A stretch of 64,000 nt of DNA from Ichthyophis bannanicus. Its lineage: Eukaryota > Chordata > Amphibia > Gymnophiona > Ichthyophiidae. A program made the position numbers and the translations under genes. The stretch lies in the NCBI GenBank assembly GCA_033557465.1, contig CM066036.1, positions 722,561,828-722,625,827 on the forward strand, in the 5' to 3' direction. Below, one piece after another: positions 10,281-20,620 of the stretch. Every line of letters starts with the position of its first letter. Within the stretch, counting starts at the first letter, position 1. The notes under the pieces were generated by a model. The model did not search any database. It was not told where the DNA came from and saw only the letters and a program-made list of their open reading frames with translations.

Positions 10281-11597
10281 AAACCCCCCTCTACCGCCCC
10301 AGTCCTAATCCCCTTGTATCACCTCCGCCAAGGCCTAAGCGGCACGACTCGAATAGGTGTCGGGGCCAGGCCCCACAAGTCCCTTTGGCTAGGGAGCAGG
10401 TATGGGGGCAATCGCTGCCCCTTTCTTGACACACTATGTGCCGAATGCCCCCCGCCGCCGGCGGAACAACTGTGCCGAAACGTACGGTCTGGAAAGGGGC
10501 AAGAGGACTTATTAAAAATGCCAACAGATGTCCCCCGCTCCCCCACCGCCCGATCGCGGCAGCACGGGTACCCCTCCCCCCTGAAAGGGCCACCCCGCAC
10601 TCGCCATCAAACCGGTGCCCCCGTTTTGTCCGTCCCCCCCTTACCCCTCCTCTCGCCGACATCTGTGTCAATCATAGATGAATGTCTTCCATTCCCCAAG
10701 ATCACAACCTATTCTCTTCCATTTCGCTCTGGAACGTCTCAACCTAATGGCGCCCCGTCCAACCATCCATGAGTCTGCATCACCTCCAAACTCGAGCCCA
10801 CGTAGGCTAGCCACATCCAATATTGCCCCGGGTAATGACGTCCCCACACACTAGCCAGATGCAAAAGGCTCTCGACCAGTGAATGACTTTTGCACGACTC
10901 CTTCCAGACTCTCCTCGTCTTCTCGTCCTCTGTCCCTTTTGTTTGCTATCCCCCAACCACTTCCTACCATCCCGCAGCCGGAAGATATCTATATATATCC
11001 TCTTCCGGATCTTCCACTGAAATGGACGCCCGCGCAGTGCCCCTTCCGCCTAGGACTACCGCCCCCCCCACCCCCACGCCTAATGCTCGCTCCCTTGTCC
11101 CCCAAGCTCGAAGAAGACGAGGCAACCTCCTCGGACGATGACGGAGAGCCCGATCGCCGACACTTACGCAAGTGCCGACCCTTCCTCTGTGCTTTTCCCC
11201 TCGCCCCCTCCCCATCACCCTGATTCTCCTGACCCCCTTCAACTCAGCTGCACCACCCCAACACGGCCATCCGAAGCCGGCCGACGCCGTCCTCCTTAAG
11301 CACCTTTTGCTGCTCCTCTCGCATCAATGCTGCCTGCACGCTGCTCGCTGGCTCCAACCTCTGCGCCTCAGCAACCTGCACCTGCGAAGACAAGGAGGGA
11401 AAGTAGGAGGGGGAACCCAGCAAGGCCCAAGGTGGCTGCCATGCCCCCAACCACTCGACCCTTGGGGGATCCCTGCCCCCTCCCCCACCAATGCTCACAT
11501 GCCACTGGATACACCCCCCCAGGTACCATAGGCCACCCCCATGGGCCCCCCCCTGGCAACCCACCCTGCCCGACTACCCTCCCTGTGCTACCCCCAC
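10281..11597 (-). other. ORF1 (gag-like) region of the Ngaro element, decayed
   Basis: Minus-strand open pieces of 60-126 codons (10291-10671, 10319-10600, 10964-11242, 11244-11564), rich in Gly, Arg and Pro because of high GC content. No domain is recognisable. Ngaro elements carry a poorly conserved ORF1 here, so position is the only argument. The CR1 insertion at 11598 cuts this region from A1. Confidence 0.4.
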
Positions 11598-11893
11598 GTG
11601 TAATCAAACTCAGGAATTTGTTACCGGAGGATGTAGTAAAGGCTGCTAGTGTAGCTGGGTTTAAAAAAGGTTTGGACGTGTTCCTGGAGGAAAGGTCCAC
11701 AAACCATTATGAAGAAGGGACCCAGGATATCAATGCTTGACCCAGTACAAGCATTGTGGAATCTGTGTCTCTTGGGGAAACTGCAAGGTACATATGACCT
11801 AGATTGGCCACTGCCGGAAACAGAACACTGGGCTTGATGGACCTTGGTCTGACCCAGTATGGCACATCTTATGTTCTTAAGTTCATGTCATAT
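11598..11893 (+). mobile_element. CR1 family A 3' end inserted in the Ngaro element
   Basis: 'gtgtaatcaaactcaggaat' through the C-terminal motif 'NLLPEDVVKAASVAGFKKGL' and the 3' UTR '(cttgatggaccttggtctga)' to about 11890. About 300 bp, 5' truncated, opposite in strand to the host Ngaro. Confidence 0.85.
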
Positions 11894-12508
11894 GCGCGGG
11901 CCCCGAAATACAAGTAGCCTCCCTCACAACCCGGAGGGTCCCACCGCCCCTTGACCCCCTGCCTTGTGCCCCCCCATGCACCCCTTCCCCCTTAGAAGCT
12001 GCCCCCGAGCCCCCTTGACCCCCTCCCTTGCCCCAACGCCCCCTTTTTCCCGCTAGCCTATCTCCCCTGCGCCGCAGCTGCCCAACCCACGGGCCGCCCA
12101 ATCCCCCGAGCCCCATGGCCCTCCTGTGCTGGCATTACCCCCACCAGAAAATGCCCCCCCTTAACCCAAACACCAAACCGCTGCTTTCTCCTCCCTTTTG
12201 CCGTTCGTTTTTATTGCAGCCTTTGTGCTGTTACTGATTTATTTCATTTCCGTTGGTTCTACACCCCCCCCCCATACTAACATCCAGCCTATGCAGCCCA
12301 CTCGCCTCTTCCCGTTCTTTTTTTTCTTTTTTTTTTCATTGCCTTGAAGCAGTCGTTCACGTGCTGGCAGTCCTGCCGCACAGCGCTCCCGCTCCAGCTG
12401 CCGCTCTTCAACCCGCACTACAATCGCCAACGGGGTCTTCCTCCGCACCGCCGACCGCTGCCACACTCGCCGCCGCACAAAAACACCGGCGCCCGGAGCT
12501 CCAGCAAA
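11894..12508 (-). other. 5' GC-rich leader region of the Ngaro element
   Basis: About 615 bp between the CR1 insertion and A1, with C-rich plus strand, a T-rich tract at 12317-12338, and no recognisable coding domain. Probably leader or ORF1 5' part. Confidence 0.35.
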
Positions 12509-12775
12509 AAACGCCCGTCCTCCACCAACCACTAGGACGGACTGGCGCCTTGCCGGCACGCTCCCCTTTGGGCCAGCCCTCTCGCCTGCCTGCCCTCATC
12601 CATTGGCTCCTGTGCTCCTCAAACATCCGCAGGAGCCAATGGATTTAAATGACGCTCACCGCCGCATCGGCCCCCTCTTCCCCCTCCTCTCCCAAGGCCG
12701 GGGCCACGCACGATGCCGCCCACCCAGTTAGATGCGGCCTACAGGTACGTGGCCCTACGGCCTTTGCGTTAACAG
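12509..12775 (-). repeat. A1 repeat of the Ngaro element (outer 5' end)
   Basis: 267 bp, the 5' terminal repeat on the minus strand. It ends at 'ttaacagg', after which CR1 family B sequence resumes (ttggcgttggtgcagaagg). Confidence 0.85.
12598..12644. promoter_or_regulatory. Inverted CCAAT-box pair in A1, presumed element promoter
   Basis: Same perfect 15-bp inverted repeat as in A2 (arms 12598-12612 and 12630-12644). In A1 it lies at the 5' end of the minus-strand element, where transcription of the ORFs would have to start. Confidence 0.5.
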
Positions 12776-13240
12776 GTTGGCGTTGGTGCAGAAGGTGGCT
12801 ACTAAAATGGTTAGTGGTCTTTGATATAAAGCATATGAGGACAGACTTAATGATCTTAACATGTATACTCTAGAGGAAAGATGGAATAGAGGTGATATGA
12901 TTGAGACATTTAAATATCTCCATGGTAGAGCCTCTTTCAATTGAAAGCAAGCTCTGCTATGAGGGGACATAGGATGAGGGTGGAAGGAGATAGACTCAGG
13001 AGTAATGTGTGCAAATATTTCTTTATGGAAAGAGTGGAAGATGAGTGGAATAGTCTCCCAGTGGAGGTGGTAAAGATGAGGACAGTATCTGAATTCAAAA
13101 AAGCATGGAGCAAGCACAGAGGATCTCTAAAGGAAAAAGGGGACTATTGTAGAGGTTGATATGGAAGGGCAGACTAGATAGGCCATGTGATCTTTTTCTG
13201 CTGTCATGTTTCTATGTCTCTATCTATCTATCTATCTTTT
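12776..13240 (+). mobile_element. CR1-type LINE, family B, right half (split by Ngaro)
   Basis: Continues the CR1 started at 6274. It encodes broken ORF2 C-terminal sequence ending '...EVVKMRTVSEFKKAWSKH' (about 13066-13110) and the family B 3' UTR (tagataggccatgtgatctt), finishing in a (TCTA)n run at 13219-13240. Same family as 45226-46665 and the minus-strand copies at 19215 and 37854. Confidence 0.8.
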
Positions 13241-13249
13241 ATTTTCTGT

Positions 13250-13720
13250 TTTCTTCATTTCTTTACAGTTTTTGTGCTTCTGCTGCTACGTTCTATTTAT
13301 TATTGGAACATATAACTTTCAGGTCTTCTTCTGTTAATGCAGCATGCTTCAGCTTGATACCATGGATCTTCCTCAATATCTTTGATGATCTTAATCCTTT
13401 TAGATACCTGTCTATCAGAGATACCCCCTCACACAACAATTGCATTTTTCCTTCAATGTGCTTTTTCCAAGGAGTCATTCTTATTCTTCTCTTTTTCTTC
13501 AGGCCCTGTACTTTAGTTGGTAGTATTCTTGCAGTAATAATTTTAGCTGCACAATATGATATTTGATTTATTTTGGTGATATCAATAAATGATCCCATTA
13601 TATAAGATATGGCCGTGTTCACCTTAACCTGTTTTGGACTGCTCGCATATTCTTTCTCTGTTCTGGATGATTTATTAGATTTGTTACACTCAAACAACTA
13701 TGAAATACCGGCAATAATAA
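13250..13720 (-). pseudogene. R4/Rex6-type LINE, N-terminal part
   Basis: 134-codon open frame (13293-13697) with 'NTAISYIMGSFIDITKINQI', 'SYCAAKIITARILP' and 'RIRMTPWKKHIEGK', which corresponds to the pre-RT N-terminal region of R4/Rex6 LINEs. It is the missing upstream part of the pseudogene at 3470-6275. The two are collinear once the CR1 plus Ngaro insertion is removed. Confidence 0.7.
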
Positions 13721-14100
13721 AAAAATATAAAAACTTTGCAGAAAATAGAAGTTTCACATAATGTATGTTTTTCATACACTGGTCCAATATAGTATATTGT
13801 CCGTCTTCAGAAAAGATAGGATTCAGTTCCAATATTCATTGACATAAACATACCGTATGATACTATTGAAACGGCAGTTTTCATTTAAAACACTTTATTA
13901 TGATATAATATAGTCTGTCAACAGTCCATTCTGATGGCGGAATATGATACATGTGAAAACACTTCTGATGCAGTGCGTTAATATTGCACCATTGAAACAC
14001 CTAGAACAGAATGCTTGACAGCAATTAGTTTCGACAACATATTAGCCCAGCGTATGAAAAACATGCAAGACCGAAATACGCACCAATAACTCTGACACTA
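13721..14100. other. No feature recognised
   Basis: AT-rich sequence, possibly the 5' flank of the R4/Rex6 LINE or older repeat. No coding potential seen on either strand. Confidence 0.4.
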
Positions 14101-14312
14101 AGGGATATGTTTACTAAACTGCGTTAGTGCAATTCAAGTTAGGAGCCGCGTTAGTGGAAGGAAAGCCAAAAAAGGACATTGGCAGTACATCGTAACCGAT
14201 AATGCACAGTTGCGCGCGGTATTGCACGCCGCACAGCAACGATCGCTACAGCGCGCATGCTACTGCGTGCAAGCTTAAGACAGCGCGCAGACACCCAAAT
14301 GCAGAAACAGAG

Positions 14313-14375
14313 CTGTAGCACACTGGTTATTACACAGACTGATGGTACAAGGGTCATGGGTTCAATTCCCCAGTG
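14313..14375 (+). repeat. tRNA-like module (SINE head-like)
   Basis: A-box-like 'tagcacactggtta' (14316-14329) and B-box-like 'gggttcaattccc' (14358-14370), spaced about 40 bp apart as in tRNA genes. The cloverleaf is not well formed, so this is tRNA-derived rather than a tRNA gene. Confidence 0.5.
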
Positions 14376-14937
14376 TGCCTAATAAAGAAGGCTGGCTGAG
14401 GCATCATGTGCAACCCTTTGAAGGCCTACTATAATATTTTATCCACATTCTGCAGCTGGGTTAATGTTTGCACATGTCAGGAAAATTGTACCCGTCGTAT
14501 CCAATATGTTCCAATAGTGACGTTCCCTCTGGCATGGTTATGTATGCTATACCATTTGATAGGAATATATAGGCAGAGGTTTGGATCCCGAAAGTACTGG
14601 GCTTGGCCTGGAAAGGGTTAAGTAGTGGGCTGTGAGGAAGGTTACTTGTACCTGAATAGTGCTGCCAGCAAACACCCCCTCACAGTGGCGTAACCTAAGG
14701 TGCCACATAAGGCACCCTAGAGGGCACTCCATAGGGCACATTATGAAGTGCGCTGTCTGCCAAGGCACCCTATAATGTAACCTATAGGACACCATATAAG
14801 GCACCTTATAAGGCGCTTTATAGGGTGCCTTATGAGCCACCCTAAGGGGACAGTACCCTGAGGGTGGTCCTGCTGGCAGAACTAATATACAATAAAAACA
14901 GAGAATGCCTAAGAAAGCCCTATTGATGAACCCCACT

Positions 14938-14998
14938 GTGGGTTTAGGACCCATGACCTCTGGCTCCACAGGCAGTGTAGTAACCAGTGGGCTAGAGC
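14938..14998 (-). repeat. tRNA-like module, inverted copy
   Basis: On the minus strand 'tagcccactggtta' then 'gggtcctaaaccc'. Clearly related to 14313-14375 over about 60 bp and in the opposite orientation. Confidence 0.5.
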
Positions 14999-17008
14999 TG
15001 CTAAAAAACAACTGGCTGGCTACAGGAGGACTGCACGGCACCACACCCACATTCTGCTGTGGTTACCAGGATAGGGTTAACCCACCCGTACCCATGATGC
15101 ACTGCACATGCAAATAAGCAGTCGAGAGATGGGCACAAGAGCAGGTATGCACCCCCACAGCACCTCGGCCCTGTAGGGGGGACAGACCGTGTGTGGCACT
15201 GCCACAGAGTAGCCACAGATATTCACATTGTGCGGGTACAGTGCCCACACTGAGGTTGAGGTGGGGCCCCCAGCACCAGGTCCACAGCACCTTTCATGAC
15301 TGAGATACGCCATGCTGCAGGTCCCCATCAGTGTGTGATAGGTAGCTCCGATAGACACACCTAGGATACATCTGTGCCCTGCTGTATGTCTCGGTCATGT
15401 CTAGTCCTTATGGGCGATGATGCACTCAGAATAGTGCATGTCCTGTGTTGGTGCCAAGGTTACCTGCTGTAGGTGAAGGGGGGGTGTATGGACCCATGGG
15501 CAAATCATCCACCACCACACAACCCACCCTCTGTGGCTTAGGGTGGGAAACAGGGTCACCCACCAATAGATCTACAGTCTACGCTCCTGCAATGGCAGCG
15601 GTAGAGAGGACCAGCAACAGCAGTTCTGCTGAGGAACAAACAGAGCGGTACACATCCATAACACAATAGCAGACAGATGGCAGTCATGGATATGCTCAGC
15701 TGCCCCCACCCTTATCTGACATTCCCCAGCAGCAGGCCTCCAGCCACTGCACCCTGCAAGGTGTTCCAGCAAAACACATACTAGCTGCAGACAGTCTGCC
15801 AGTTAGTCCATAGTGCATGGTCCTGGAGAAGACGCATGTACCCAGAACATGTCAGCATATACACCAAGCAGATAAGTCAGTGATTGGGCCCCCAAAAACA
15901 AACCCACATATATCACATGAGCAAAATGCTATATAGCACTGTGGGGGAACCTAGCCATGCCGTGGTCACTACTCCGTCAGGGCGAGAGTGACCTCCCAGC
16001 AGGACATGCTGTGGCCACTCTGTCTGTGCAGGTGGCACCGGGCACTAAAATGTCCGAGCCATTGCCCTATGCCCAGCACAGATGCGGCCAGGCCAGGCCA
16101 CCCTATCCAGGCTATTCCCATGGTACCTTGCTCCTCATTATGCACATTGGCAGGCCAATACTGGGAACAGTGCTAGCAGTGTGGGCTGTGGAGGGTGTTG
16201 GAAGCCACCACACACTGGATAGACAGACACACACTCCCCACACCTATGCCAGCATTGTGCAACTATAGAGGTGTTGGGCAGCCCAGGCCACCACACAAGT
16301 CCTGAGCACAGTGCAGGCATGGCTATGGTACGCAATACTGTAGGAGTCACTCCCCAGGTTGGTAAACACTGTCAGACACATGACCTGTAGCACACTCCAC
16401 ATACATCAGAAAGGTTGCTATGATGCAGCTCACTCAGACACTTGTACCTAACCAAGGAATTGCTATCTGCCAGTAATCCTAGCAACCTTTTGATAGATGT
16501 GTACCATATTCCCCGGTTTAGGGTGGCATTACTAAGGTATGCAAGTGCTAGTATTGGGAGATGCACGAAGAGCCCACAGTCCTGCCTCTCCAGAAGGCTG
16601 TGGATAATGGGGCCTGTGGGTGCGGGTGTGTCTGCCCCTGTTGGCTGCTGCTTTATGGCAGAGGTTCCCAACTCCAGTCCTGCGATGCCAAACACTGTTC
16701 GGGTTTTCATGCTGACCCTCATGAATATGCATGAGATACATCTGCATACCAGGGGGGAGGCGCATAGAAATGCAGCACAGGCATCTTTATCAGAGGCAGC
16801 ATGGAACTGGAATGGTGTTTGGCCCTCCAGGACTGCATTTGGGAGGCTCTGCTCTAGGTAATGTGCATGTTTATGGTGTCTGTGCTCTGTAGGGTAAAAT
16901 GTTGGTGTTTTGGGCATGTTTACGTCATCTGCAAGAACGGTTCTGCCTGCATTAGCATGTTATAGTAGTGGGTAAAATATGAGGACTGGGTTGGTGTAAA
17001 CCACAGCT

Positions 17009-17070
17009 GGGACTTGAACCTGTGACCTTCTGCTTCTGAATACAGTGGTTCTGTGCACTTCACCACCATT
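17009..17070 (-). repeat. tRNA-like module, second type
   Basis: Minus-strand 'atggtggtgaagtgc' (A-box-like) and 'ggttcaagtccc' (B-box-like). A relative occurs at 50760-50820 on the same strand of the homologous repeat. Confidence 0.45.
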
Positions 17071-17965
17071 TTCTCACAGAGATGGTGCATTCCCTGGTGA
17101 TATCATGACTGTTGGTCAGACAGGGCCTGTCTGTTGCAGTGCATGGCACCCACCTACACATGGCTAGGCCATGGTCTGCTCTGGGCAGCTGCCACTGCCC
17201 CCTCCACCACCAGTATCCCTCAGCCACCATGCTGACATGCCCTTCTGCTGGTGGAGTTGGTGGTGCGCGGTCTCAGGCCATCCAGTGTGCAGGTAGGCGG
17301 CCAACTATGGTGCGTGTTCTGGGGTAGGGGTGCCTGCATAGACGTCCAAGCTCCCCCCCCAGCCCCGCCTGCCAGTGTTCCGTGCCCTTGGAGGTTGCTC
17401 TTGGGTACTCTCCCCTGTGACGCTTTGGGAGACACACTCGTGCCCATGTTTGGGCCCTCATCAGTTGCTGTCTGGCTCTACTGTTTACGCATTCCTATGG
17501 GCCAACTGAGCATCACCCTAGTCCCCACTGTGGCCCAGCTGCGCCACTGCATGTGCCGCCTGCAGCCCTCTGTATCCCCTTTTCCAGCATCTGCCCGGTT
17601 ACCCGTTCCGACATGCCTGCTCTGATGTGGCGGGACATGTGCACGCCATAGGAACCCTGTCCGATGGTGGGGAAATCCCTGAGCAGCGCTATTTCACTGT
17701 GGGCCCATGCACCTTGTATGGGGACAGAGTATGGACCCTTCCACGAATTATATCTGTTCTCTGGGGCTTACTCGGAGGGGGGGGTTGATGTTTCTCATTG
17801 CTACCACTATTGGCCAGCTTGGTTGTTGTTTTTTTACCAGTTTGTTGGGGTCATTTTCGGTGTTTCTGTGCCCTTTTGTTCTGTGCACATGTATCACACT
17901 TATCACCTTGTTTTGGTTTCCCTGCCTAGGCTGTACATTGCTGACACGTAAATGGTTTCTCTCCC

Positions 17966-18294
17966 CTGAACTCCTAGTCCACATGGAAAAAGTACCGTCA
18001 CAATCAGCAAACTTCGAATACCTATTAGCTAACTAGATCTCAAATAAAAAATCTGTATATAATGCTTTTTGGCATAACGATAATAGCTAAAAATAGTTCC
18101 ATTGAATTTATGATCATTAATTAGTAAACAGTTGAGTAGTAAGTATGGAAACCTTATATATGTAAAACATACGCTGGTCCAAAATGGGTTAATTATCTTA
18201 CTTCTAACCTTAGGTGTTAAATTTATCTTGGGTTATCTTTTCCTTGCCTGGAACTCAGCATATTCAGCTTTTTCCATGTGGACTAGGAGTTCAG
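17966..18294. repeat. Inverted repeat with 'ctcctagtccacatgg' arms
   Basis: 'gaactcctagtccacatgga' at about 17968-17988 recurs inverted at about 18272-18292. The right arm is part of the 18233-18706 open frame. About 280 bp lie between the arms. Confidence 0.55.
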
Positions 18295-18706
18295 TGTTGA
18301 ATTTCTCCACCTCTGGGTCTTTCTCCTCCCTTTCTTCCTCCTCTTCAGTTGATTTGTTGACCTGTCCTTTATTCAGCTCACTCTCCTGAAGTTCCAGATC
18401 TTTAAGCTCCATCTTCCCTTCAACTGCTCTTTCGTTTTCTGTGTATTCCTTTCTTCTGGTACTCTCACCTAGGTTTCCTCCTCCTCCCCCCTGTATTTCT
18501 TTTTCCACGGAAGCCCTTAGTTGATTCAAAATGCTATCATTCACATACTTCTTTACTTTGATCTGTGAAATTAAAGCTCTTAAATTTGCATCCATTGCTT
18601 TTTGCAGCTTTTCTTGTGGCAATTTTCCTCTTTCTTCCAGATTTTGGCAGATTCTCTTTGTATACCCTCTTGATTTAAATATAGGGGGCTCAATATTGCA
18701 AGGCAT
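18233..18706 (-). CDS. Hypothetical coiled-coil protein, probably a retroelement N-terminal fragment
   Basis: 157-codon open frame, rich in Glu and Lys. A Gly run 'GGGGG' lies in the middle, and a strongly acidic stretch (STEEEEEREEKDPEVEKF) precedes the C-terminus. Heptad-like spacing of Leu/Ile in the first 70 residues suggests a coiled coil. No start context or upstream promoter was recognised. The composition resembles gag/ORF1 or the N-terminus of a LINE protein, and the end of the frame is duplicated in inverted form at 17968. Function unknown. Confidence 0.35.
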   Translation of the reverse strand: MPCNIEPPIFKSRGYTKRICQNLEERGKLPQEKLQKAMDANLRALISQIKVKKYVNDSILNQLRASVEKEIQGGGGGNLGESTRRKEYTENERAVEGKMELKDLELQESELNKGQVNKSTEEEEEREEKDPEVEKFNTELLVHMEKAEYAEFQARKR

Positions 18707-19214
18707 TTACACAATTTATAGAGCTGTAAACGGTTAGTGCCACTGAATATCCCAGAGTAATATTGCTATATGCCCCAATGCTAACCGCTTAGAATCAGGG
18801 CATGTTGGGGGCATTCGAGGGGTGGTACCTGGGGTTATCCGTGCATCGGTGATATTCAGCCGCTGCCCAGTTATCCCTCTGTGGTGAAAGTTAAGCACAG
18901 CAAAAGCTGTCCTAGCTTTTGCTGCAGAGTCTAACCAGGCAGCAGCTGAATATTGCCGCTGCATGGTTAGTTTCTGTGCCAGGCAGCTCATTGGGGCACA
19001 TTGTAGCAGACCCAGATATCCAATTCCAGTGGCCAGATATGGCCCCGGATTGAATATCTGGGGTTAAGGTGCAGCAGTGACGGCCTGGCTGGGATTTAGT
19101 ATAGATTTTGTACAGTGTGGTCACTACCTGAAAGTACCCTGCAAGACTTGGGGAGGGAACTACATTCTCTCACCCTAAGACATGCACAGCAATTCACCAA
19201 CCACAGCTAGTGAA
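18707..19214. other. Unassigned, possible small DNA transposon
   Basis: Opens 'gggggctcaatattgcaag' (about 18684) and closes near 19062 with 'ccccggattgaatatctggg', weakly inverted ends. No coding potential. I cannot settle the edges. Confidence 0.25.
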
Positions 19215-19510
19215 TTTCATACAGAATTCCCTTTGGCCTTTGAATCTGTTGCTTCTGTGTTTGTCCTATGCTGTCATGAATGTCTCTTCTACCTCCACTG
19301 GGAAACTATGCCATGCATCTACCACTCTTTCTGTTAAGAAATATTTCTGCAAATTACTCCTTGAGTCTATCTTCTTTCATCTTCTTCCTATGCCCCCTTG
19401 TTGCAGAGTTGAAAGAGGCTCTCCTCCTGTGCACTTATGCCAGAGAGGTATTTAAACATCTCTATAGTATATCTCCCTTCTCCTGTCCTTCTTCAAAAGT
19501 ATACATATTG
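19215..19510 (-). mobile_element. CR1 family B, C-terminal/3' fragment
   Basis: Reverse complement of 46290-46550: the plus strand reads 'gaaatatttctgcaaattac' and 'gttgaaagaggctctcctcc', matching the family B ORF2 C-terminal coding sequence. Too broken to give one frame. Confidence 0.7.
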
Positions 19511-20620
19511 AGTGGGGGCACTTCTGAGCCCAAGCAGCATGACTGCATAGGATTGGATCACGCTAATCCTCCAACCCTTCCAGCACTTTTTTATGATCCT
19601 TCTCGCTTACCTCTGACATCTACAATATGCTCAGAGTGAGTTCTTAACAACAGGATCCCACCGATATGCAGATCTACAGTTAAACATATGGTAAACTTAC
19701 CCACCCGAGCCTGAATATGGCATCGTGACCTGGTGCGGGACTCTGGTTACTCTATGATCGCCATCCTCCCTGTGTGGCAGCTCCAGAGGGTCTGGCTATA
19801 GGACCTGTCTCCCGATCGCTGTCCTGCATCCTGGATGCCTGCTTCTGGCAGGCTCCTCTGCCTCTACTCCTGCCTCTGATGTTCACAGCCTTGATGGCTC
19901 CCGAATTGATAAGCTTCGTGTCACCTAAGCCGTGGTTTGTCGACGTCTGAGGCTCGTGCTTGTTATGTGAGAGGGGTTGGGTGGGCTGCCTCCATCAATC
20001 TGACACCACAGGAGTGACTGCTGACTGACAAGCCACCTCTCATCGTGGACGTCTCTTCCTCACACACACTCAGATTTCCCAGAGTGTTAGCTGGCAGCAA
20101 ACATTTTTGGCAGAGCCCTGGGAGACTAGCGGGAACATGATAGCATTGGGGAGGGTCATGTCTTGCATCTCCCATGCACAGCACTTGGCAGGAGAGGGCC
20201 TACAGAAGGCTAGCAGCCTGGATGAAGATGACTACCTTCAGGGGAACAGCTGTTTTACTGAGATAAAGCCTTTTTCTGCTCTTATCTTTAAAAGAAAAGA
20301 ATTCATTATGAAGAGAGGGTAAGGAAGGCTCAGGAAGCTCAAACCAGCTAAAGACCAAGGAGGGAAGGACACAACAGTGAACTAAAAGTAAGACTCAAAA
20401 AAGAGAGTAAAAAGAAAAGGAAAATAGAGAATTAAAAATGGACAAAAAAAAATCCATAGCAAATAAGGAACAATAGAAGGTGTGCAGGAGAGCAGTCAGA
20501 GTGACACACAGTTCTGGCTCAGTAGTTCCTATGCTGTTGAACTGAACTGATACCACAGCAGGGCTCCCTGACTCTCACTAGTTTTGCCCTTGAAGTGCAG
20601 GAAACACCCAAATGCTGTTA
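19511..20620. other. No feature recognised
   Basis: About 1.1 kb with no supported frame. It may include the 5' UTR of the following L1 copy; nothing else seen. Confidence 0.3.

Larger units (their letters stand above)
6297..12775 (-). mobile_element. Ngaro-type tyrosine-recombinase retrotransposon, nearly complete
   Basis: Minus-strand element of about 6.5 kb with the layout A1 (12509-12775) - ORF1 region - RT - RNase H - tyrosine recombinase - SGNH hydrolase - B1 (7005-7381) - A2 (6736-7003) - B2 (6297-6673). Split direct repeats and a recombinase instead of an integrase place it in the Ngaro group rather than DIRS1, which has inverted ends. Every reading frame is broken, so it is not autonomous now. 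GC content is far above that of the flanks. It sits inside a CR1 copy and carries a CR1 3' end at 11598-11893. Confidence 0.85.
14101..17965 (+). repeat. Composite noncoding repeat with tRNA-like modules
   Basis: About 3.9 kb with no convincing coding frame. It begins 'gggatatgtttactaaactg', an inverted counterpart of the right edge of the 50650-51515 repeat (cagtttagtaaacatacccc). Its last kilobase aligns to 50.8-51.3 kb and to 1346-1565. It contains three tRNA-like segments with A- and B-box-like sequences (about 14313-14372 plus; 14938-14996 minus; 17009-17069 minus). 14690-14850 is built of short repeats of 'taaggcaccctat' type. It may be a non-autonomous transposon or a mosaic of several SINEs. 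Confidence 0.5.

Noticed and set aside
10224..11531. Long plus-strand Pro-rich frames (up to 182 codons)
   Set aside because: Antisense to the GC-rich ORF1 region of the minus-strand Ngaro element; composition explains the lack of stops.
13219..13240. CRISPR-like or satellite array at the tetranucleotide run
   Set aside because: It is a short (TCTA)n tail of a CR1 copy; no spacers, and nothing prokaryotic in the window.
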